The position numbers and the translations under genes were made by a program. Positions 42,566 to 50,544 of a stretch of DNA of 64,000 bases are shown piece by piece (within the stretch, counting starts at the first letter, position 1; every line of letters begins with the position of its first letter). Below the pieces are notes generated by a model that saw nothing but the letters and a program-made list of their open reading frames with translations, did not search any database and had not been told where the DNA came from. The stretch covers positions 62,001 through 126,000 of the forward strand of contig CAWBCC010000014.1 of assembly GCA_963787185.1 (NCBI GenBank). Direction: 5' to 3'. Source of the stretch: JAJXZP01 sp963787185. GTDB taxonomy: Bacteria > Spirochaetota > Spirochaetia > Treponematales > Rectinemataceae.

Positions 42566-43820
42566 CTATGCCTCGCGGATCTGGCGCAGCCAATCCCTGT
42601 GGAAGCTCTCCACGATCGAGCGCTTTTCGCCGGCCCGGCCTTCGTAGTATGTGCCGCCCAGCGTAAAAAGCGTGGCCGCGCCGCCAGCGACTCCCCAGCC
42701 GGCGGCTTCCACGAGGTCGAGCGCGCCGCGCCCGGCGAGAAGCTGGGCCGCGAGCGAGGCGAGTGCGCCGCCAGCGAAGGCGTCGCCGCATCCGGTGGTG
42801 TCTCCCGAGCGGAGGCCCGAGGCCTTCTGGACGGCCAGCTCGCCCAGCGCCCGCTCCGACACGGGCAGCTCGCGGCGTGCCAGCGGGCGAAAGCGTTCGC
42901 CGGCAGCCCAGGCGACGACGCTCTCGCCGCCCCGCGTAATCAGATAGGCGCCGACACCGCTTCGCTCGAAAAAGTCCGCGGCGGAGCCGAGAAGAACGCT
43001 CGCCCGACAGGCGCAGAGCCTCGTCGCAGTCCATGACGAGAAGATCGCAGTTTTGATACGAAGCCCGGGGACCCGGTACGCCTCCTTCCTGGGAGGGACC
43101 GAGAGGCCAGGGCCCTTCGGGATTGCGCCGTTCGTTGCGGAAATCGAAGACCGTGTTGACCACTGTGAGGGCCCCGCGGCTCCGCGCCGCGGGCAGCAGC
43201 TCCGGCAGAGCGTCGTGCAGTCGCGGGACCAGCCCGGTGCCGCCCAAGGCGACGATATCGGCCGAGAAGAAATCCGACCCGAGGTCCGCCGAGCTGAAAT
43301 GCTCGGCGGCGCCCAGGTCGTTGATGAAGCAGCGCTCGCCCCGGCCGCCGTCCCATTGCGGATCCGAAAGGACGAGGGTGGAAGGAGTCTTTCCATGGGA
43401 CTGCCGCAGGTAGCTGAGATTGACGGGGGTGCGCCCCAGCATGGAGAGCAGGCGCCCGCCGAGCGCGTCGTCGCCCCTCGCCCCATGGAATTCGACCTTG
43501 ACATCCTCTCCCGCGAGCATCTGGGCGGCGTGGACGAGGGCCACTATGGATGGGCCGCCGACATTCTCGGCCGCGGCCGGCAGGCCGCCCGTGAGCTCGG
43601 CGAGAGCCTCGGCGAGGGACCGAGGGCCCCGCCCCTCGTCCTTGTCCCGTCGCGCGCCGAAGCGCTCCGCGTCGTCGGCGAAGACGAGCCGCCCCGGCGC
43701 CAGACCGCCGTCGCCGTCGGCTCGGGAGTGGAGGACCTCGAATGCCGCGGAGCCGAAGTCGGCGTTCGGGTAGAGAATGTCCATGAGGCAGCAGCCTGCC
43801 CCCGCTATGCGTATCGACAT
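42566..43820 (-). pseudogene. PfkB-family sugar kinase with a one-base frameshift
   Basis: Two frames make one kinase. The first covers residues up to CDLLVMDCDEALRLS; the second continues ASVLLGSAADFFERSG and carries the ATP/anion-hole motif SGDTTGCGDAFAGGAL. The switch fits one extra base in the run CCC at 43003-43005 (GGG on the coding strand). With that base removed the reading is continuous for about 417 residues. Either the gene is broken or the assembly has an error there. The lyxose-isomerase stub ends 7 bases upstream. Confidence 0.8.
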
Positions 43821-43827
43821 GGCAGGC

Positions 43828-44016
43828 CTACAGGTGGCTGCCGTAGAAATCGGTGATATCCCGGCCGAGACCGTTGCCTACGATCTCCGAATCGATCGCA
43901 TAACGTCCCTTCCAGTCTCCGGGCGACCTGAACGCCCAGGGGGGCAATCTGAAACCGACCGTCACGAAAAAACTCTCGGCGGCCCCTCTCAGCGAGTCGA
44001 TCTGGCTCCGTTTCAT
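43828..44016 (-). pseudogene. N-terminal stub of a D-lyxose isomerase
   Basis: A 62-codon frame starting MKRSQIDSL that continues FFVTVGFRLPPWAF, SPGDWK and NGLGRDITDF. These blocks match the first about 60 residues of D-lyxose ketol-isomerases (normally about 225 residues). It then hits a stop, so the cupin metal-binding core is missing. It lies just before the frameshifted PfkB gene, and a D-lyxose isomerase plus PfkB kinase would be a logical ancestral pair. The fragment is unlikely to be active. Confidence 0.7.
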
Positions 44017-44092
44017 GGCGTGATCCCCCCCGTATAGGATAGGCGGAGTCAGCCTCTCGGATCAAGACCGCGGCGCCGGGGTTTCGATTCGA

Positions 44093-45919
44093 CTAGCCGA
44101 AGGTGAAAGCGTAGAGTCTGAGATCCCCCTTTACCATCAGACGAAGCAGATGCGCACCGCTTTGAGGCAGGTCGACGACTTGGTAAAGTCGACTCTCCCG
44201 CGGAACGAGCACTCCACCTTTCACGTCGGGCGTATCGCCGCCGGGCCGGCCATCGATCTGCACGGAAATGCTGCCGCCCGCGCCGTGAGGAGAGATGACG
44301 AGGAAGACCTTCTTGGCGTGGAAGCCCAGGGCGAGCACGCCGCTATCCTCCGGGAAGATGTATTCGCCGCTGATGAGCCAGCGGCCGTCGAGGTTCCACT
44401 CGGCGTTTCCCGGGACTCGGGCGGGCTTGTAGTCGACCACTTTGTCGCCTATGGGCACTACGGCCGACGCGAAACCGGTTCCCCGGGAATAGCCCAGATA
44501 GGTTTCGGGAGTCTGGGCCTGGATGTCGGGAGGGGCCTGCGTCACGGTTCCGCCGAGCCGGGAGCCGGCTTCGGCGAGTAGCGCTCGGATGACCTTCTCC
44601 GAGATGTCGTATTCGCCCTCGCCGTAATGGACGTAGCGCACCCGGCCCTCGGCATCGATGAAATAATGCGCCGGCCAGTAATTGTTGGCGTAGGCGTTCC
44701 ACTCTTTGTAGTCGTTGTCCTGCACTACCGGCCAGGTTATGCCGAGCTCGCCGATCGCCGAGCGGACATTGGCCGCGGACCTTTCGAAGGCGAACTCGGG
44801 AGAATGAACGCCGATGATCACGAGGCCCTTGTCCGCGTAGGCCTTGTACCATGACTTGAGGTAGGGGATCGTGCGGACGCAGTTGACGCAGGAGTAGGTC
44901 CAAAAATCGATGAGCACGACCTTGCCGCGAAGAGCCGACATGCTCAGGGGAGGACTGTTGAACCAGGAACCGTCGGCGACCAGGTCGGGTGCCGTGCCCA
45001 GATCGGCGAGAACCCCTCCCTCGGAGGACTGGCTCGCGCCGGCGAAGGCTCCCGATGCCGCCGCCGTGACGGCCCGTCCAGCCGCGTCGATTCCGGCCGT
45101 CTCGGCGACGCGGGCCCGCAGAGCGGTCCGCACGGGGGTGGTCGTCTCGATCGACGTCAGACCCGAGCCGTAGTTCGGAAAGGCCGCCAGGACGGCGGCC
45201 TGGAATCTGCGGTCCCAGCCGAAACCGATAGCCACGGCGACGACCAGCATGAGGACGCCGAAGCCCCGCTGTATGGATGCGGCATGTCTGACGAGAGCCG
45301 GCGCCCTTTTGAGAAGGCCCCGTCCTCCGATCATCACCGCGAGCATGGGTATGGATGTGCCGAGAGTATAGGCAATGGTGATGAAGATCGAGCCTCCGTC
45401 GACGCGCTGGGTCAAGGCGAGACTGATGACCGAGGCCATGATGGGCCCCACGCAGGGGGTCCAGATGAGGCCCAGGCTGAATCCGATGAGCAGCCCGGAG
45501 CCGAAGCCCGCCCACGCGGAACCGATCCGCGTGCCTCCGGCCGTTCCGAAGGAAGTCGATCCGGCCTGACCGACTGGCCTGACCGACGTTCCTGCCGAAC
45601 CGAGTGCGGCGATGCGCGAGGCCGAAGCCTCGAAAGCCCTGCCGAGCGGCGGAACCAGCATGACGAGACCGAAGAGCCCGATCAGAGCCACGGCGACATA
45701 GCGAAGAAGGTCGGGAGAGATTCCGACCGACTGGACGATGGCCGAAAGCGTCAGTGTGAAAACGGTAAAACTGATCACGAAGCCGGCGATGATGCCGAAG
45801 GGGCGGGCCCTGCCTCCCCCCACGCTGCCGGACAGCACGATCGGCAGGACGGGCAGAATGCAGGGAGACAGTATGGTGATCACGCCGGAAAGAAAAGCGA
45901 AGACAAGCAGTACGGTCAT
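44093..45919 (-). CDS. dipZ: DipZ-like CcdA/thioredoxin fusion
   Basis: A 608-residue membrane redox protein. Residues 1-225 form the CcdA-type electron conduit with six helices and the redox motifs SPCILP and TPCVGP. Residues 310-455 form a periplasmic thioredoxin-like domain with WTYSCVNC. Residues 460-608 are a C-terminal carbohydrate-binding-like sandwich as in mycobacterial DipZ. It would move reducing equivalents from the cytosol to exported thiols. It is followed upstream by an exported thioredoxin-like gene with 16 bases between them. Confidence 0.92.
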   Translation of the reverse strand: MTVLLVFAFLSGVITILSPCILPVLPIVLSGSVGGGRARPFGIIAGFVISFTVFTLTLSAIVQSVGISPDLLRYVAVALIGLFGLVMLVPPLGRAFEASASRIAALGSAGTSVRPVGQAGSTSFGTAGGTRIGSAWAGFGSGLLIGFSLGLIWTPCVGPIMASVISLALTQRVDGGSIFITIAYTLGTSIPMLAVMIGGRGLLKRAPALVRHAASIQRGFGVLMLVVAVAIGFGWDRRFQAAVLAAFPNYGSGLTSIETTTPVRTALRARVAETAGIDAAGRAVTAAASGAFAGASQSSEGGVLADLGTAPDLVADGSWFNSPPLSMSALRGKVVLIDFWTYSCVNCVRTIPYLKSWYKAYADKGLVIIGVHSPEFAFERSAANVRSAIGELGITWPVVQDNDYKEWNAYANNYWPAHYFIDAEGRVRYVHYGEGEYDISEKVIRALLAEAGSRLGGTVTQAPPDIQAQTPETYLGYSRGTGFASAVVPIGDKVVDYKPARVPGNAEWNLDGRWLISGEYIFPEDSGVLALGFHAKKVFLVISPHGAGGSISVQIDGRPGGDTPDVKGGVLVPRESRLYQVVDLPQSGAHLLRLMVKGDLRLYAFTFG

Positions 45920-45935
45920 ATAGGGCTCGCTCGGC

Positions 45936-46526
45936 CTACATGGCCGGAACGAGATGGTTCAATATCCCGTCCACTCCGCCGCCGTTCCATACTGCGAGCT
46001 TCCTGCCGGCGGAATCGATCTGCACGAAGGTATCTTGAACCGTGATCCCGTACATGGTCTTCAGATCGGAGACCTTGTCGTAGTCGAGGACGATAATGGC
46101 GGCATTGCCGAGCCGCGATCCGTTCGCGTTGATGTCCTTCAAGTCCGCCTGGCAATACGGGCACCAGTCGGCCGCGAAGAAGAGCACGGCCGGTCCCTTG
46201 GCCGCGATGCCTTCGGCGGCTTCGAGTGTCGTGAAAATCACCTTGTTCCCGCTGCTCATCGCATAACGAAGCTCGTTGCCGACCCGAGGGTCGGCCTTCA
46301 TCCCGGTGGAGCTCATCGTCGCCCCGGGGCTCGACCCGGCGGGAGCCATCATGGAGTTTTCTTCGGCGCCCGGTGAACCCGGCATCGAAGACGAGCCGGT
46401 CATCGCGGACGAGCCGGTCATCGCGGACGAGCCGGTCATGGAAGAGGAACCGGTCATCATGCTCTGAGCGAGCACAACCGTGAAACCTACGAACGCCAGC
46501 GAAAAAACGACAGCAAATCGCTTCAT
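45936..46526 (-). CDS. exported thioredoxin-like protein with Met/Thr/Gly/Ser repeats
   Basis: A 196-residue protein with a signal peptide (residues 1-21). Residues 23-65 are low-complexity six-residue repeats of MTGSSA type. Residues 90-196 are a thioredoxin fold with the active site ADWCPYC. It precedes dipZ in the same operon and is its likely redox partner in the periplasm. GGGAGG lies before the ATG. The Met-rich repeat may bind copper or may just tether the domain; this is inference. Confidence 0.85.
   Translation of the reverse strand: MKRFAVVFSLAFVGFTVVLAQSMMTGSSSMTGSSAMTGSSAMTGSSSMPGSPGAEENSMMAPAGSSPGATMSSTGMKADPRVGNELRYAMSSGNKVIFTTLEAAEGIAAKGPAVLFFAADWCPYCQADLKDINANGSRLGNAAIIVLDYDKVSDLKTMYGITVQDTFVQIDSAGRKLAVWNGGGVDGILNHLVPAM
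46390..46461. repeat. 18-base tandem repeat inside the exported thioredoxin gene
   Basis: Four 18-base units beginning GACGAGCCGGTCATC, the first three nearly identical, encode the MTGSSA repeats on the minus strand. Such in-frame repeats can change length by slippage. Confidence 0.7.
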
Positions 46527-46537
46527 AATCCGCCTCC

Positions 46538-46900
46538 CTAGTTCTTCAAACGCGACCACATGAGAATCGCCATCTTTACGATCACCATGCCGGCGAGGAT
46601 GTAAAAGAGCCAGTGATCGACATTCCCCATCAAGGATTGGACCGTGATGGCCGCCACGAGCAACGCGACGCCGCCGATGTATGCGAAGCGACTGGCCCTG
46701 TCGATATGAAGAGCGTCACGTTCATCCCTAGCCTTCTGGCGGAAGATAATGCCCGCGTAGAGACCGAAGACCGCGAGGACCAAGGCGAGCATTGCCATCT
46801 GCACCCGGTTCGGCATGAGAAGGCCGAAAGGATCCAGCTTGAGCACGAGCAGAACGAGGAATACCGCCGAGACAAGGACCTCACCGAGATTCATCAACAT
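46538..46900 (-). CDS. small membrane protein, DUF2178-like, paired with an XRE regulator
   Basis: A 120-residue protein with about four membrane segments and the cytosolic motif KARDERDALHIDRASRFAY that resembles DUF2178-type proteins. The ATG at 46900 overlaps the end of the upstream HTH gene by 20 bases and follows GGAGG. This type of membrane partner with a tiny XRE regulator is a known pairing, with unknown signal. It lies just upstream of the exported thioredoxin operon. Confidence 0.75.
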   Translation of the reverse strand: MLMNLGEVLVSAVFLVLLVLKLDPFGLLMPNRVQMAMLALVLAVFGLYAGIIFRQKARDERDALHIDRASRFAYIGGVALLVAAITVQSLMGNVDHWLFYILAGMVIVKMAILMWSRLKN

Positions 46901-47087
46901 AGAAGATATCCTCCACCCTGCAGCCGAAGACCTTCGCGCCGACGAGCGCAAGCAGCACCGAAGGGACATAGTTGCCCTTTTCGATGGCGATTATCGTCTG
47001 TCTGGTGACGCCCATGAGCCGGGCTGCTTCCTCCTGAGTCAGCCCTCTCTCCAGGCGGCGCTCCTTGAATCTGTTAGCGACCGTCAT
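46881..47087 (-). CDS. XRE-family HTH regulator
   Basis: A 68-residue regulator with a Cro/C1-type HTH: RRLERGLTQEEAARLMGVTR then QTIIAIEKGNYVPS. It has no other domain. It overlaps the membrane protein gene downstream. The start MTVANRF at 47087 is chosen because it matches the family; an earlier ATG at 47123 overlaps a predicted promoter. Confidence 0.85.
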   Translation of the reverse strand: MTVANRFKERRLERGLTQEEAARLMGVTRQTIIAIEKGNYVPSVLLALVGAKVFGCRVEDIFYVDESR

Positions 47088-47094
47088 ATATTCC

Positions 47095-47131
47095 ACATTT
47101 TTAATGTAAGGTCGACTATACATGGAGTCAA
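47095..47131 (-). promoter_or_regulatory. promoter and inverted repeat for the XRE gene
   Basis: On the minus strand, TTGACT (47126-47131), a 17-base spacer and TACATT (47103-47108). The -10 box overlaps an inverted repeat, ACATT and AATGT (47095-47107), 7 bases upstream of the start codon, consistent with autoregulation. Confidence 0.45.
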
Positions 47132-47175
47132 GAAAAATTGAGGCAGGCTTGCGGATCCCTCGGCTTCCAGGCGGA

Positions 47176-47211
47176 ATATATTTGACTTCGTCAAATATAT
47201 CGAGTTATTCT
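47176..47211 (+). promoter_or_regulatory. MarR operator overlapping a promoter with the start codon at the transcription start
   Basis: A perfect inverted repeat with 11-base arms (ATATATTTGAC) and a 3-base centre spans 47176-47200. It contains a -35 TTGACT (47182-47187), and TATTCT (47206-47211) follows at 18 bases as -10. The GTG start of the MarR gene is 7 bases past the -10 box. Confidence 0.65.
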
Positions 47212-47218
47212 CCATATC

Positions 47219-47656
47219 GTGAGCGAGATTGAGGAAACCGTGGCCGGCGTGCGGGAGTTCAACCGCTTTTATACGCGGATCATCGGCCTGCTCGACCGGC
47301 ATTTCCTGAATAGTCCTTACTCTCTCACGGAGGCTCGCGTCCTCTACGAACTTGCCCATGGAAGGAACCGCACGGCGAAGGCGATCAGATCGGCGACGGG
47401 CATCGATGCAGGCTATCTCAGCAGGATCGTCGAATCCTTCATCGCCGCCGGGTTGGTCGGGAAGACTCGCGACCGCGATGACGCAAGGTATCAGGTGCTG
47501 GAGCTCACCCGCGCGGGCAAGGCTGCCTTCTCGAGGCTCGAGGAAGCCCAGAGGGGCTCGGTCGAAGCCGTCGTGTCGAGGCTGTCCTCGGAAAGCCGCT
47601 TGGAGCTCGTCGATCACATGGTGAGAATCAGAGGGCTGCTGAGCGACATCGAATGA
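47219..47656 (+). CDS. MarR-family transcriptional regulator
   Basis: A 145-residue winged-helix regulator. YSLTEARVLYELAHGRNRTA leads into the HTH and GIDAGYLSRIVESFIAAGLV is the recognition region; RDRDDARYQVLELTRAGKA is the wing. It starts with GTG directly at the predicted transcription start. The 25-base palindrome upstream is a typical autoregulatory MarR site. It is followed by an acetyltransferase; the same two domains are fused in other bacteria. Confidence 0.9.
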   Translation: MSEIEETVAGVREFNRFYTRIIGLLDRHFLNSPYSLTEARVLYELAHGRNRTAKAIRSATGIDAGYLSRIVESFIAAGLVGKTRDRDDARYQVLELTRAGKAAFSRLEEAQRGSVEAVVSRLSSESRLELVDHMVRIRGLLSDIE

Positions 47657-47706
47657 ATGGCTTAGCATATGCAATATCGCAGTGACGATGCGGAAAGGAG
47701 GGATGC

Positions 47707-48204
47707 ATGTCTGCGATCGGGCTCGAGGAAATATCGATCCGGAACGAGCTGAGACCGGGCGATTTGGGTTACGTGATCTACCTCCACGGTCTCCTCTATT
47801 CGCGGGAGTACGGCTATGGTCTTCAGTTCGAAACCTACGTGGCCGCGGGGCTCTGCGAGTTCATGGATCGCCGAGATCCGCAGAGAGACAGAGTCTGGGT
47901 ATGCGAGCACGGAGGTCGAATGGTGGGATTCATGCTCGCGCTGCATAGAGACGAAGCGGTGCAATTGCGCTATTTCCTCATCGAGCCCGAGTACCGGGGA
48001 ATCGGACTCGGCCGAAGGCTCTTGGCGCTCTTCAAGGATTTCATCAGGGAAAAGGGCTACAAGAAAGCCTATCTCTGGACGACGCACGAACTCACGACCG
48101 CGGCCCGCCTTTATGCCGCCGCCGGCTTCGAGCTCACCGAGGAGAAAGAGTCGACTTCCTTCGGCAAACCGCTGCGCGAGCGGCGATATGACCTCGAGCT
48201 CTGA
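47707..48204 (+). CDS. GNAT-family N-acetyltransferase
   Basis: A 165-residue GNAT enzyme. LRYFLIEPEYRGIGLGRRLL carries the acetyl-CoA motif (RGIGLG) and YAAAGFELTEEK the C-terminal strand. The N-terminal part (LHGLLYSREYGYGLQFETYV) matches the acetyltransferase part of MarR-GNAT fusion proteins. It follows the MarR gene after 50 bases, so this is the split version of that pair. The substrate is unknown. Confidence 0.88.
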   Translation: MSAIGLEEISIRNELRPGDLGYVIYLHGLLYSREYGYGLQFETYVAAGLCEFMDRRDPQRDRVWVCEHGGRMVGFMLALHRDEAVQLRYFLIEPEYRGIGLGRRLLALFKDFIREKGYKKAYLWTTHELTTAARLYAAAGFELTEEKESTSFGKPLRERRYDLEL

Positions 48205-48292
48205 GAGATCGCAGCGAAGAGCGGAGCCTGGCGCTCGCGCCGAGGGGTACGTCGGCGCCTCAATTCCGGCCGACGACCGGGAGGGAACGCGC

Positions 48293-49243
48293 ATGATGAG
48301 GACCAAGAAAGCGGTTTACTTTTTCTGTGTAGGTTCTATTGAGCGGGTGGCCGGCAATGTCCTGCGCTCCGTCATGGAGCTATACGATCTTCATGAGACC
48401 GGCCTGGACGTGGATGGCCACCGAGTTCTGAGAACGACCGACGAGGCTGGAGCCGAGTATCACTTCGTTTCCATCGATAAGGTGCTGAGCCACGACTATC
48501 CTCGCTACTTGCCGATGCTCGAGGAGCACTTCACCGACTTCGACATAGCCGGGCTCGTCACCTGGCACGGCGGCGAGAACGCTCCACGGGGGATCCTCAC
48601 CGCCCACACTACGGGCGACGTCGCTTCGGGCAACTTCGGTCCGGCCGACCCTGCGCGCATGCGCGCCCTTCTCGCCGCGATCGAGAGGAACCGGGCAACC
48701 GCCGGGCTCGAAGGTTTCCGAGTGCTGCCCGAAGCCACACATTGGTCCGGCGCGGTGTACGACGGCGGCAGTCCCTCCCTGATACCGCGGTATCCCGTCC
48801 CCCTCCTGGACATAGAGATCGGCAGCGAGCCCGAGTCCTGGTCGAATCCTGAAGCGGCACGAGTTATCGCCCGGTCGTTGACTGAAATCTTCGCCGAGGA
48901 TGGACGCAGGGTGCGCAATCTCCTCTGCGCGGGCGGGATACACTTCGAGCCTTCATTTGCGGCCGCGGTCTTCCAGGCCTGGGGAGAAAGCGCCTTCGGC
49001 ATCTCGCACATCCTTGCAAATCAATGGCTTGTATCGGGAGGCTACGAAGGAGGAGCGGGACTCGCCAGGCTCGCGGCCTGCGCCGACTCGATCCGCGGCG
49101 GAATAGAGGGTATAGCCTTCCACGACAATCTGAAGGGAGTCTACAAGGACCAACTGCGCGAGCTTGGGAGGGCGCGGGGTGTACCCGTCTTCAAGCACCA
49201 AGTGCTGCGGAGGCCGGACGATATACCCTGGAGGCCCGAATAG
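48293..49243 (+). CDS. dtdA: archaeal-type D-aminoacyl-tRNA deacylase (DtdA/DTD2 family)
   Basis: A 316-residue protein matching the archaeal/plant D-aminoacyl-tRNA deacylase family. Diagnostic blocks are ILTAHTTGD (compare LTTHVTGN in archaea), EATHWSG, LLDIEIGSEPESWSNPEAARV, CAGGIHFEPSF and GESAFGISHILANQ. It would hydrolyse D-amino acids from mischarged tRNA. ATG 48293 follows GGGAGGG at a good distance. This family is rare in bacteria, so horizontal acquisition is plausible. It is longer than archaeal members (about 270-280), mainly through insertions. Confidence 0.85.
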   Translation: MMRTKKAVYFFCVGSIERVAGNVLRSVMELYDLHETGLDVDGHRVLRTTDEAGAEYHFVSIDKVLSHDYPRYLPMLEEHFTDFDIAGLVTWHGGENAPRGILTAHTTGDVASGNFGPADPARMRALLAAIERNRATAGLEGFRVLPEATHWSGAVYDGGSPSLIPRYPVPLLDIEIGSEPESWSNPEAARVIARSLTEIFAEDGRRVRNLLCAGGIHFEPSFAAAVFQAWGESAFGISHILANQWLVSGGYEGGAGLARLAACADSIRGGIEGIAFHDNLKGVYKDQLRELGRARGVPVFKHQVLRRPDDIPWRPE

Positions 49244-49342
49244 AGCCTCCGGGCCGTCCAAGAGGAGCCGAGAAATGAGGGGGAATGCGACGCCCGATCG
49301 AGGCGCCGACGCAGGCCCGATGGCGCCTTTGTCGGCGACCCG

Positions 49343-50530
49343 TCAGCGCCTCACCTTGCGGGTGGTCACGTCGAAGATGACGGCTCCGGCGAGCACGGCG
49401 CCGCGGATGATGTACTGCAGCGAGATGTCGGTGCCGAGCAGGTTCATGCCGTTCATGAGCGACATGTAGACGAGGGCGCCGATGAGGGAGCCGGTGATCT
49501 TGCCAACGCCGCCCGCAGCCGACACGCCGCCGATGTAGGCCGCGGCGATGCAATCGAGCTCGAACAGGGTGCCGCTCGTGGGCGTGGCGGACTGCAGCCG
49601 CGACGCGAAGAGGATTCCCGAAAGGGCGGTGAGGAGCCCCATCGCCCCGAAGACCACGAAGGTGATCCTCCTCACGCTGATGCCCGAAAGCTCGGCCGCT
49701 TCGGGGTTGCCCCCCACCGCGTAGATGTGCCGCCCCAAGACGGTCCTCTTCGCGATATAGTCGAACACGAGGACGACCGCGATCATGATCACGACGGTCC
49801 AGGAGAGGCCGTTGTAGCCGGCGAGCACCCAGGTGATGAGGCCGAGGACGATGGCCATGAAGACGAGCTTGAGCACGAACATGTCGGCCGGCGGCACCTC
49901 GAAGTTGTAGGCCTGCTTGCTCTTCCGCGCGCCGATTTCGTTGATGACGAACCAGATGATGGCGAGAAGCCCGAGGATGAGGGTCAGCTTGTGCAGGCCG
50001 GGGAGGAATGCCGAGCCGGCCGGCAGGATATCCGGGATGTAGCCGTTCCCGATGGCGGTGAAGATCTTGTCGGGGATGATGATCGTCCCCGTGCTCGACG
50101 TGACCAGGAGGAGGGCGCCGCGGTAGATGAGCCAACCGGCGAGGCTCGCGACGAAGGAGGGTATCCCCAGTTTCGCCACGGGCAGGGCGGTCAGAAGGCC
50201 GGCCAGGACGCCGAGCGCCAGGACGAAGATGAGGGCGAGCCAGACGTTGAAGTGCCAGCTCACCAGGGCGATCGCGGCTATGGCTCCGAGGAAGCCCGAC
50301 AGGAAACCGACCGAAAGATCGATGTGCCGGATGACTATGACCAGCGTCATGCCGACGGCCAGCACCGCGATATACCCGGTCTGATTGAGGAGATTCGCGA
50401 TGTTGCGCGAAGAGATGAAGATGCCCTTGGTGGCGATAGTGAAGATCGCCATTATGATCAAGAGCGCAATGTACATCCCGTAGTCGCGGATGTTCTGACG
50501 CACAGCTTTCTGCAGGTCCCTGACTGTCAT
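49343..50530 (-). CDS. xylH: sugar ABC transporter permease (XylH type)
   Basis: A 395-residue inner-membrane permease of the BPD_transp_2 family with about ten hydrophobic segments. GYIAVLAVGMTLVIVIRHIDLSVG and HIYAVGGNPEAAELSGI are the conserved permease blocks; the length and the NFEVPPADM insert match xylose permeases. GGGAGAGG precedes the ATG. It follows the ATPase gene after 14 bases. Confidence 0.9.
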   Translation of the reverse strand: MTVRDLQKAVRQNIRDYGMYIALLIIMAIFTIATKGIFISSRNIANLLNQTGYIAVLAVGMTLVIVIRHIDLSVGFLSGFLGAIAAIALVSWHFNVWLALIFVLALGVLAGLLTALPVAKLGIPSFVASLAGWLIYRGALLLVTSSTGTIIIPDKIFTAIGNGYIPDILPAGSAFLPGLHKLTLILGLLAIIWFVINEIGARKSKQAYNFEVPPADMFVLKLVFMAIVLGLITWVLAGYNGLSWTVVIMIAVVLVFDYIAKRTVLGRHIYAVGGNPEAAELSGISVRRITFVVFGAMGLLTALSGILFASRLQSATPTSGTLFELDCIAAAYIGGVSAAGGVGKITGSLIGALVYMSLMNGMNLLGTDISLQYIIRGAVLAGAVIFDVTTRKVRR

Positions 50531-50544
50531 GATGCACCTCTCCC

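Noticed and set aside
46390..46461. Short tandem repeats as a CRISPR array
   Set aside because: The 18-base units are in frame inside a coding gene with no spacers, and no cas genes occur in the window.
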